Positions 16,886-23,859 of a stretch of 64,000 bases of DNA are shown here, piece after piece. The DNA lies in assembly GCA_963803335.1 (NCBI GenBank), contig CAWDME010000016.1, positions 424,903-488,902 of the forward strand. The letters are read 5' to 3'. Numbering within the stretch: the stretch's first letter is position 1; each line of letters opens with the position of its first letter. The notes beneath the pieces are model-generated. The model made no database searches. It was not told the origin of the DNA and saw nothing but the letters and a program-made list of their open reading frames with translations. This stretch comes from DASSUW01 sp963803335. Its GTDB lineage: Bacteria; Actinomycetota; Thermoleophilia; Solirubrobacterales; Solirubrobacteraceae. Made by a program: the position numbers and the translations under genes.

Positions 16886-17182
16886 TTACTTCACGTATGC
16901 CGCCCAAGAGCGGCCCACGAAGCGACACCGCATGCAGCCGCCGACCGCAAAGGCCCCGGAAAGGCGACAAATCCAGGCCTTTCCTACTAAGAGCCCTCTG
17001 CCGGACTCGAACCGGCGGCCCCTTCCCGGCTCATATTCGTCGTACTCCCACCGGTGGCGGCTGAGCTTGGAGCCGTACCAGGTCAGGTAGCCGCCGAAGA
17101 ACGCGCCGCTCATGCGCGGGTAGCGCCGCTGGCAGCGGATCTTGTGGCGCACGAACCGCATCACGTAGCGAACCGAAAGCAC
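16886..17182 (-). CDS. Small basic hypothetical protein next to a tRNA-like remnant
   Basis: GTG 17182 has AAGGAG eight bases upstream. The first 50 residues (VRYVMRFVRHKIRCQRRYPRMSGAFFGGYL, TWYGSKLSRHRWEYDEYEPG) look like a real basic protein with aromatic residues. From residue 54 the frame crosses a tRNA T-arm-like sequence (RRFESG) and ends without clear family features at 16886. The original C-terminus has probably been replaced. I do not recognise the family. Confidence 0.4.
   Translation of the reverse strand: MLSVRYVMRFVRHKIRCQRRYPRMSGAFFGGYLTWYGSKLSRHRWEYDEYEPGRGRRFESGRGLLVGKAWICRLSGAFAVGGCMRCRFVGRSWAAYVK
17000..17016 (-). other. Isolated tRNA T-arm-like sequence
   Basis: On the minus strand GCCGG-TTCGAGT-CCGGC is a perfect T-stem/loop with the canonical TTCGA core, followed by AGAGGGC like an acceptor 3' strand. 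No matching GCCCTCT acceptor 5' strand or D-arm is found in the 90 bases before it, so this is not a complete tRNA. Such 3' tRNA fragments often mark an attachment site of an integrated element. Confidence 0.45.
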
Positions 17183-17210
17183 GTCATCTGCTCCTTGCCT
17201 TCGCTCTGCT

Positions 17211-17247
17211 CGCGACGAGCGAGCGAGCGAGCGAGCGACTTGTCGCG
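17211..17247 (+). repeat. GAGC tetranucleotide repeat in a hairpin
   Basis: About five and a half tandem GAGC units lie between CGCGAC (17211-17216) and GTCGCG (17242-17247), which can pair. It sits upstream of the minus-strand gene that starts at 17182, so unit-number changes could alter its leader. Confidence 0.6.
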
Positions 17248-17372
17248 TGACAGCTCGACGTAGCAGCGCCGGGGCGCGGCTGTCGCCCTGAGCGGACGCG
17301 CGAATCCGAATGCTCGATCTCGGGCGCTGCGCGCGTTAGGCTGGCGACCGCTCAAGGACCTAGAGGAACCGG

Positions 17373-18033
17373 ATGACGATCAAGCATGGACTGCTTTTGG
17401 CCGTAATCGCGCTCGCTGTGTGGCCCGCGGCCGCACCGGCCGGCAACCCGACTGCGCACGCCGCCGCCACGTGCGCGGACTACCCCAACCAGAAGGCGGC
17501 CCAGGAAGCGGCCGACACCGTCGACGCCGACGGCGACGGGATCTACTGCGAGAGCCTGCCGTGCCGGTGCCGTGCTCGACCGAGGCCGGCGGTAGCAGCG
17601 GCCACGGCGGCGGCGGGTCCGGCGAGCAGAGCTGCACCAAGCCGCGCATCATGAAGCGGCTGGTGTTCAGCAAGGCCAAATACCCGAACATCCGCAGGCA
17701 CTTCCGCGCCGCCCTCAGGCGCGGATGGCCGGTTCGGCTCGTGCTCAATCGCCGCAGTGCGGACGCCCGCCGGGCCCGGCTGCTTGAGGACATCCCGACC
17801 AAGGACGGCTATGACCGCGACGAATACCCGCCGGCCGGCGGGCGGCGCGGGGCAAGGGCAAGGGCAAGGGCAAGGGCAAGGGCAAGGGCCTGGAGCGTGG
17901 CCACCATCCGCGCGGGTGGAAAGCTGACGTGCGGTACGTGCCGAGCTCAGAAAACCGCTCGCACGGGTCGTCGCTGGGCGCCAAGCTCGCCGACTTCTGC
18001 AACGGCACCCGCTTCCGGTATGTCTTCCGCTAG
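17373..18033 (+). pseudogene. Secreted NucA/NucB-type deoxyribonuclease with excalibur domain, frameshifted
   Basis: The reading begins at ATG 17373 with a Sec signal (MTIKHGLLLAVIALAVWPAAAPA) and an excalibur calcium-binding motif (CADYPNQKAAQEAADTVDAD then GDGIYCESLPC). A one-base shift near 17560 moves to the frame CSTEAGGSSGHGGG ... MKRLVFSKAKYPNIRRHFRA and RDEYPPAGG, the NucA/NucB core. A second shift near 17850, beside a GGCAAG repeat, leads to GLERGHHPRGWKADVRYVPS and SENRSHGSSLGAKL, ending RFRYVFR at TAG 18031-18033. Together the three frames follow a whole exported DNase. Either two indels killed it or the sequence has errors. Its 3' end overlaps the next gene's start by 14 bases. 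Confidence 0.7.
17851..17889 (+). repeat. GGCAAG hexanucleotide tandem repeat
   Basis: Six and a half copies of GGCAAG in tandem lie inside the nuclease gene. In the frame that leads to the C-terminal catalytic part they read Gly-Lys repeats. Since the unit is six bases, copy-number change would not shift the frame; the frame change lies just before the array. Confidence 0.8.
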
Positions 18034-19270
18034 TCCCCGGCCTCTCATAACGCTGGCGGTGCTCGCGCTCGTGCTCGCGCTGCCCGCCTCGGCGCGGGCC
18101 GCCGAGCTGACCGTCTACTCCAGCCTGCCGCTTGACACGCCCGAGCGAGCGATCTACGAGGACATGATCCGCGGCGAGCAACTGGCGCTAGAGCAGGCCG
18201 GCGGCCAGGCGGGGCCGCACACCGTGCGGCTGGTCTCGCTCAACAACGGATCCGACATCTTCGGCTACTGGGATCCCGACCTGACCGCCCGCAACGCCCG
18301 CCGCGCGGCACAGGATGCATCGGCGATCGCATACCTCGGCGAGTACAACTCAGGCGCGACCGCCATCTCGCTGCCGATCCTTAACGAGGCCGGGATCTTG
18401 CAGATCTCGCCCACCAACACGTACGTTGGCCTCACCCGCCACGAAGCCGCCAGACCAGGCGAACCCGACGAGTACTACCCCACGGGCGTGCGCACCTACG
18501 GCCGCGTCTCGCCCGCGGATCACCTCCAAGCTGCGGCGCTCGCCGCGCTGCTGGACCGCAAGAGAATCGACCGCGCGTTCCTCGTGCACGACGGCGAGCT
18601 ATACGGGTCCGGGCTGCGCCGCATGGTCGCCCGCCGGCTCCAGCGCCGCGGCATAGCGATCGCGGGCCGCGGTGCGCTCAGACACCAGCACGCGTCGAAC
18701 GCGCTCATCCAGCGGATCGCAGGCTCTCACGCTCAAGCGATGGTGTTCGCCGGGACCAACGACGACGGTGCTGTTCGCCTGTGGCGCAAGGTGCACCGGC
18801 GGCTGCCGCGCCTGAAGCTCATCAGCTCCGATGGAATCGCTGAGGGGCCCTTCGCGCGCCGGCTGGTTCGCAGTGGGAGTCGTGCGCAGCGCCGCCTCGG
18901 ACGTAGCGCTGCCAAGCGGACATGGATGACGCTCTACACACGACCTGCCAACGCGTGGCCGGCCAGGGGTCGTGCGTTTTACGAGGCGTTCCGCGCCCGC
19001 TACGGCCGTGACCCCGGCGAGTACGCGATCTACGGCTATGAGGCCATGCAGGTGGCGCTCGGCTGCATTGCGTCGGCGACCGACCCGGATCCCCGCCGTC
19101 GCACTGTGCAGGCGTTCTTTGCCATCCACGACCGTGACTCAGTCTTCGGTCACTACTCGATCGATGAGAACGGCGACAGCACGCTCAGCACTTACGGCGT
19201 CTGGCGCGTCCGACCTGACGGTCGCGGTGGCCTGCGCTACGCGTTCACCGTCGACAGCGCAGGGGGCTAA
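18020..19270 (+). CDS. Periplasmic binding protein, Leu/Ile/Val-binding (LivK-like) family
   Basis: The 416-aa protein starts with a Sec signal (MSSASPRPLITLAVLALVLALPASARA, cleavage near residue 28) and then follows a type 1 periplasmic-binding fold: YSSLPLDTPERAIYEDMIRG, AIAYLGEYNSGATAISLPIL, GILQISPTNTYVGLTR, and YAIYGYEAMQVALGCI near the C-terminus. The lipobox cysteine is absent, so it would be secreted or held in another way. ATG 18020 is the only start placing the signal at the N-terminus; it overlaps the nuclease stop. No permease genes lie nearby, so a sensory role or orphan binding protein is possible. Confidence 0.8.
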   Translation: MSSASPRPLITLAVLALVLALPASARAAELTVYSSLPLDTPERAIYEDMIRGEQLALEQAGGQAGPHTVRLVSLNNGSDIFGYWDPDLTARNARRAAQDASAIAYLGEYNSGATAISLPILNEAGILQISPTNTYVGLTRHEAARPGEPDEYYPTGVRTYGRVSPADHLQAAALAALLDRKRIDRAFLVHDGELYGSGLRRMVARRLQRRGIAIAGRGALRHQHASNALIQRIAGSHAQAMVFAGTNDDGAVRLWRKVHRRLPRLKLISSDGIAEGPFARRLVRSGSRAQRRLGRSAAKRTWMTLYTRPANAWPARGRAFYEAFRARYGRDPGEYAIYGYEAMQVALGCIASATDPDPRRRTVQAFFAIHDRDSVFGHYSIDENGDSTLSTYGVWRVRPDGRGGLRYAFTVDSAGG

Positions 19271-19799
19271 GCGGTGCGCGTCTGCAAGCGTCATGATCGG
19301 AAGTTGCGTCGCGGCAGGCATCGCTCGGCCTGATCGCGGCACTCGTCGTCGTGGCGGACCGCTCGCGCGGACCATTCCTCCGCGCGGCTTTGACGCCCCG
19401 CCTCTCAGAACTGGACCTCCCCCGGTTCGGTGGACACGGGGTTGTTAGGCGGCTTGGGCCGTTGACGTTGACTTGTATTCCATCTTGTTGTGGGATGCGA
19501 GCCGCGAAGCGGCGAGACTGACACCGGCGGTCCTGAGAGTTCCGTTCTCGAACTCCACGGGCGACAACATCGCGAGCGTCGAATCGCGGCGCCGGCGGTT
19601 GTAGGCTCTCGATGTAGCCGAAGACCGCGGTCCTGGCTTCGGCCTTGGTTGGCCATGAGCGCCGGTGGATCAGGTCCTTCTTGAGGCTCGCGTGGAAGCT
19701 CTCGAGCACGGCGTTGTCGAAGCAATCGCCGCGGCTTCCCATCGAGATGTCGATGCCGACGCTGCGGCAGCGGCGCGTGAAGATCAGCGACGTGAACTG

Positions 19800-21416
19800 C
19801 CCGGACTCAACCGGTCGTCGCAACGGGTGTCCTTGTGGTGAACGTATCGGCTGCGGGTGACGGCTGGCTCGCGCGGATAGCCACGCGGGTCTGAGGAAGC
19901 GGCGCGGCTGTCGTCGCGGAGGCTCGCCCGTAGGGCGGGCCGGAGCGGCGATAGCCGCGCGCGCGTGCGTCCGGAGCCCCGTTCCGTGGCTGTCGCGATC
20001 AGGCCGCGGCGGCGAGGTACTCGTCCAGAACCTCGGCAGGGGTTCGCCACCCGAGTGTCTTGCGCGGCCGGCCGTTGAGGGCGGCGGCGACGGCGGTGAG
20101 GTCGTCGATGCTGTGGCGGGTGAGGTCGGTGCCTTTCGGGAAGTACTGGCGCAGGAGCCCGTTGGTGTTCTCGTTGCTGCCGCGCTGCCACGGGCTCTGC
20201 GGATCGCAGAAGTAGACCTCCAGGCCGGCGGCGATGCGCAGTTGGGCGTGGTGGGCCATCTCGGCGCCCTGGTCCCAAGTCAGTGAACGACGCAGCTCGC
20301 CCGGCAGCGTCGTCATCGCGGCGACGATCGCGTCGCGGACAGCCTCGGCGCCGTGCCCGGTCAGGGCCGGACCGTCCTTGACGCGGGGGCCGTCCCGGCC
20401 TTCCATCGGGGGTAGGTGCAGCAGCATCGTGAACCGGCTTGAACGCTCGACCAGCGTGCCGATCGCCGAGCTGCGCAGCCCGAGGATCAAGTCGCCTTCC
20501 CAGTGGCCGGGCACCGCCCGGTCGGCGGCCTCGGCGGGGCGCTGGCTGATCATCACCTCGTCGGTGACAAAGCGCTTGCCGCGGCCACAGGCGCGCGAGC
20601 GCGGCACGCGCAGCGCCCGGCCGGTGCGCAAGCACGCGCTCAGCTCGCGCTTGAGCGCGCCGCGGCCCTGGACATACAGCGACTGGTAGATCGCCTCGGG
20701 CGAGATCCGCATCGAGTCATCATCGGGGAAGTCCAGGCGCAACCGATTGGAGATCTGCTCCGGGCTCCACGACCGCGCCCAGCGCCGGTCCCGGCGGCGA
20801 CCGCGACGCCGGCCGATCCACGCGACCTGCGGCCCCGCCACGGCGACGCCGTCAGGGCGCTGCACGCGGCCGGCCAGCCGCTCCTGCACATAGCCGCGCA
20901 ACCGATCGTTGACCGCCAGCTTGGCCGGCTTGGGGCGCTTAGCGCGCTGATCGGCATGCCACTGCGCCGTTGTCGCCCGATACTCCAAGCGACCGCTGCG
21001 CGTCGCGGCATTGCGCCGCAGCTCGCGCGAGATCGTCGACGCCGAGCGACCCAGCCGGCGAGCAATCTCGCGCACCCCACAGCCACCGGCCCGCAGCACC
21101 GCGATCTCCTCGCGCTCGGCAAACGACAGATACCGCCCTGACAGCGGCGCCTGTCCGATCGGCGGCATCCCGCCAGCCTCCCGAAACCACCGGACGCCCA
21201 CCACCGGCGACACGCCCGCCTCGACACCGGCCACGTCGCTGCGCTCGCCGCGCGCGATCGCCGCCCAGAACCGCTGACGATGCTCGCGCCGACCGACCGG
21301 TGGCCGTCCGGGCGAATGCATCACCGGCCGCCCCGTCTGCTGCGCACCCCACCCGTTCGGCCTGCCCATCGCAACCCTCCATCATCGAGCGTTGCGACGA
21401 CCGCTGGAATCCGCCC
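19800..21416 (-). mobile_element. IS30-family element copy 2 (1617 bp)
   Basis: The sequence starts CCCGGACTCAACCGGTCG at 19800 and ends GGAATCCGCCC at 21416, exactly 1617 bp like copy 1. TG at 19798-19799 and 21417-21418 is the 2-bp duplication. Here the IS30 transposase points in the same direction as the IS3 genes, opposite to copy 1, yet the insertion point in OrfB is only one base away. Confidence 0.92.
19999..21369 (-). CDS. IS30-family transposase (second copy)
   Basis: The 456-aa translation is identical to that of 8888-10258, with the same HTH, DDE motifs and basic insert. Identity at the protein level, and apparently at the DNA level, points to recent transposition. The start MGRPNGWGAQQTG lies 47 bases inside the element end, so the promoter is probably in the terminal region. 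Confidence 0.95.
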   Translation of the reverse strand: MGRPNGWGAQQTGRPVMHSPGRPPVGRREHRQRFWAAIARGERSDVAGVEAGVSPVVGVRWFREAGGMPPIGQAPLSGRYLSFAEREEIAVLRAGGCGVREIARRLGRSASTISRELRRNAATRSGRLEYRATTAQWHADQRAKRPKPAKLAVNDRLRGYVQERLAGRVQRPDGVAVAGPQVAWIGRRRGRRRDRRWARSWSPEQISNRLRLDFPDDDSMRISPEAIYQSLYVQGRGALKRELSACLRTGRALRVPRSRACGRGKRFVTDEVMISQRPAEAADRAVPGHWEGDLILGLRSSAIGTLVERSSRFTMLLHLPPMEGRDGPRVKDGPALTGHGAEAVRDAIVAAMTTLPGELRRSLTWDQGAEMAHHAQLRIAAGLEVYFCDPQSPWQRGSNENTNGLLRQYFPKGTDLTRHSIDDLTAVAAALNGRPRKTLGWRTPAEVLDEYLAAAA

Positions 21417-22008
21417 TGCGAGCCCCTGTCGCTGTGATGAACCAGGCCGACGTCAGGACGGCGGCGGGCGACGGCCATCTCGAGCGCGTCGACGACGAGC
21501 TCTGCACGCAGGTGGTCGGCGAGCGCCCAGCCGACGATCCGCCGGCTGTAGCAGTCCATGACCGACGCCAGATACAGCCAGCCTTCCCACGTGCGGATGT
21601 ACGTGATATCCGCCGCCCAGAGCCGGTTCGGCTCGGTCGGGTTGAAGTCACGCTCGACCAGGTCGGGCGCGGTCCGGATGCCCGGCACCGAGACGGTCGT
21701 CTTGCCGCGCCGGCGCCGGATCATCCCCGACAGGCCGGCCCGGCGCATCAGCCGCTCGACGCGCTTGCGCCCGACCCGGACGTCGTCTTCGAGGCGCAAC
21801 TCGGCGTGCACGCGCGGCGACCCGTAGGTCTTGCCCGACTCGGCGTGGATCTCAGCGATCCGCTCGCTGAGCGCGTCGTCGCAGATCGCGCGCGCCGATG
21901 GCTCACGGCTCGCCCAGGCGTGAAAGCCCGAGCGGCTGACCTCCAGCACGCGGCACATGATCTGGATCGAGTGCTCGGCCCGCTTCGCAGCGATGAACCG
22001 GAAGATCC

Positions 22009-22293
22009 TCACCGGGTCCCGCTTTCCCTGGCGAAGAAGGCCGCCGCTTTTTTCAGGATCTCGCGCTCCTCGGTGACCGTGCGCAACTCGCGCCGCAACC
22101 TGCGCAGCTCCTCGCGCTCGTCGCTCGTTAGCCCGCTCGAGCGACCTTCGTCGACATCGAGCTGGCGGCTCCAATTGCGCAGCGACTGCGGCGAGACACC
22201 CAGCTCGTTCGCGAGCTGTGGGACCGACTTGCCGCTGCTCTTAAGCAGCGCGACCGCCTCACGGCGGAACTCGATCGGATACGGGGCTGGCAT
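22009..22293 (-). CDS. IS3-family transposase OrfA (second copy)
   Basis: This protein aligns with OrfA of copy 1 from MPAPYPIEFRREAV to AFFARESGTR, with about ten substitutions. The HTH and coiled coil are intact, and the GTGA overlap with OrfB and the A6 slippery run (on the minus strand near 22050) are kept. An in-frame ATG nine bases upstream (22302) is possible but not present in copy 1. Confidence 0.85.
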   Translation of the reverse strand: MPAPYPIEFRREAVALLKSSGKSVPQLANELGVSPQSLRNWSRQLDVDEGRSSGLTSDEREELRRLRRELRTVTEEREILKKAAAFFARESGTR

Positions 22294-22499
22294 GAACACC
22301 ATCCTCTCGCAGAGCGCTCACCGCGCTCAGCGCTCAGGTGTCCACGAAAGCGGGGGAACTCCAACCAGGGCAGCCCCGCCATCGGTTACTCGCTCGTGTC
22401 GCGAGCGGCAATGTCGGCCCGGCTCCTAGTCCTCGTGCACAAACACAGCGAGGGCCGGTCAGATCACGGCAGCGAGTGAAAGCCGGTCCCGCATCCGCA

Positions 22500-23406
22500 T
22501 CAGCCGGTGGGTCGCCAGGACAGCCCGCCGCCGGGTAGCGCCCACTCCTTGAGTTCTGCGAGCGTCCGCGCATTCGTCCCGCCGCGCCGGATGGTCTTCA
22601 GCTGTACCGGCACCAGCGGGGTGAGCCCGCCCTGCCGGGACCACTGGTGGCTTAGGAAGGCGATCTTCCCGTTCGGTGTCCATGTGACGTCGGCGGGCCA
22701 TCCGGGCATCGCTTCGAGGGAGATCTGACGGAGCCGCCCGGTCCGTGTGTTCACTAGATTCGTGCGGGTGGCGGAGATTGTCTCCGCGTCCGGCGTCCAT
22801 GTGAGGAATAGCAGCCAGCGGCCGTCCGGCGAGAACCGCGGCGGGCCCGCAGGCATCTCCTGGGTGCGGTGCAGCACATTGAAGGCGTGGCCGTTTGGCT
22901 TGACGGTGGCAATCCCTTCACGTGTCTCGATTGCGATCTGCCGGCCGTCCGGCGACCATGCGGGCCTCAGTGCATCACGGCGCAGGAGTCGCTTCCCGGA
23001 CCCATCGCGGTTGGCGACGTACACTGCCGAATGCGCGACCTCGTCCTCGTGAGCCCGTGTACCAGGTCACCGAGAACGCGATCCAGCGACCGTTGGGCGA
23101 CCAGGCGGGCTCGCGCATCTCACGGTCACGGAGTCGCACCATGCGGTGGGCGCTACTGCCGTCGGGATGCACTCGCCAGATCTCTGTGTAGTCGTGCGTG
23201 TAGGCAATCCAGCGTCCGCTCGGCGACCACGCCGGATCGCTGCCAAGCACGAGCACGCGACTATTGGTCCCATCCGGGTTGACCGTGGCGAGCGCCGCCC
23301 GTTCGGTATATGTCGTGTAGACGACCGGCCCGCCGCTGGAGGCGAACGCCGGCGGAACGAAGGCTGCTACGCCGATGATCAGCGCGAGGACACGCACGCG
23401 CAACAT
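22500..23406 (-). pseudogene. PD40/TolB-like beta-propeller protein, one frameshift
   Basis: ATG 23406 opens a signal peptide (MLRVRVLALIIGVAAFVPPAFA), then propeller blades with NPDGTNSRVLVLGSDPAWSP and PSGRWIAYTHDYTEIWRVHPDG. Near 23050 the frame changes; the other frame continues EDEVAHSAVYVANRDGSGKR, AWSPDGRQIAIE, FSPDGRWLLFLTWTP to a TGA at 22500. Four to five WSPDGR-type PD40 motifs are spread over both frames. One missing or extra base separates them, so it is either a recent pseudogene or a sequence error. The intact protein would be an exported propeller, possibly carbohydrate or peptidoglycan associated. Confidence 0.75.
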
Positions 23407-23745
23407 CGTGCGGCAACGCTATCTAAGTTCAGGACGTGGGCTATCGGATGGCGTTACCGCGGCACGGGCCTGGTGTGCCTCAGATACGCCAGGTAGTCAG
23501 CTTCAGCGACGCCGCACGAAGGTGCTGGATGAAACCTGGCGTTGTACCGCTCGCAGGAGCCGCGCGGAGCAGGCGCGTCGGGAAGGTCCGCGACGCCGTG
23601 GGCGTCGTCCATTACAGCGAGTCCCGCCGGTGCTGCGTGCATCACCGGGCCGGTCGTCCGCGTCGAGCCCGACGTGGTCGATCCCGCGCCGGCGCAGGTG
23701 CTCAACGCCGACAGGCCCGCCTGGCCGGGTCGGCAGCGACGACGG
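23407..23745 (+). other. Stretch without a supported gene
   Basis: No frame in this 339-base interval combines a credible start, good codon use and a recognisable product. The minus strand has an open frame ending DYLAYLRHTRPVPR at 23454, which may be decayed coding sequence, but no family is apparent. Confidence 0.4.
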
Positions 23746-23850
23746 TCAGCGGCTGAGCCTGGCCTCTTCGTCTAGTTGGGCAAGCTTGCGCGGGTTGCGG
23801 ATCGCGTAGACGCGCGTGATCCGGCCACGGTGAAGACCAGGCTGATTCCC
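23746..23850 (-). pseudogene. C-terminal remnant of an ECF sigma factor (SigJ-like)
   Basis: The minus strand reads GISLVFTVA and, after a small frame change, GRITRVYAIRNPRKLAQLDE then EARLSR and a stop at 23746-23748. This is the typical last strand and helix of ECF sigma factors with a C-terminal SnoaL-like domain. Nothing upstream of it belongs to a sigma factor: the TPR gene ends at 23860. It is therefore a fragment left by a rearrangement. Confidence 0.6.
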
Positions 23851-23859
23851 TGTACTTCT

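Larger units (their letters stand above)
19445..22012 (-). pseudogene. IS3-family transposase OrfB, split and frameshifted
   Basis: From GTG 22012 OrfB runs to HHSDRGSQ, where the IS30 element enters at 21416, and resumes after 19800 with FTSLIFTRRCRSVGIDISMG. Two bases are missing in the codons that read IESFYNRRRR in copy 1 (here IESLQPPAP), so the frame is lost near 19610. This copy is dead twice over. The catalytic residues up to that point match copy 1. Confidence 0.88.
19410..22363 (-). mobile_element. IS3-family element copy 2, interrupted by an IS30-family element
   Basis: The terminal repeats are the same as in copy 1 (TGGACCTCCCC at 19410 and, on the minus strand, TGGAGTTCCCCCGCTTTCGT from 22363), but the orientation is reversed. 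The flanks are GAAC and ACCA, which do not form a target duplication, so one flank was probably lost by a later deletion or recombination. OrfA differs from copy 1 at several residues (for example KSVPQLANELGV against KTVPQLAAELGI), so it is an older or separate isoform. The span equals copy 1 in length. Confidence 0.9.

Noticed and set aside
16985..17060. Complete tRNA gene on the minus strand
   Set aside because: Only a T-arm with a possible 3' acceptor strand is present; no D-arm, anticodon arm or matching 5' acceptor strand could be found.
17851..17889. Possible CRISPR-like or regulatory tandem array
   Set aside because: It is a simple GGCAAG hexamer repeat without spacers. No CRISPR array or cas gene was seen in the window.
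17420..19270. A 616-aa fusion of nuclease and binding protein
   Set aside because: The two share a frame only by chance; the binding protein has its own signal peptide at ATG 18020, and the nuclease end lies in another frame.
20939..22174. A 411-aa frame fusing IS3 OrfB to IS30 sequence
   Set aside because: It is a by-product of the nested insertion: the OrfB part ends at HSDRGSQ and the rest is the IS30 transposase region read in a wrong frame.
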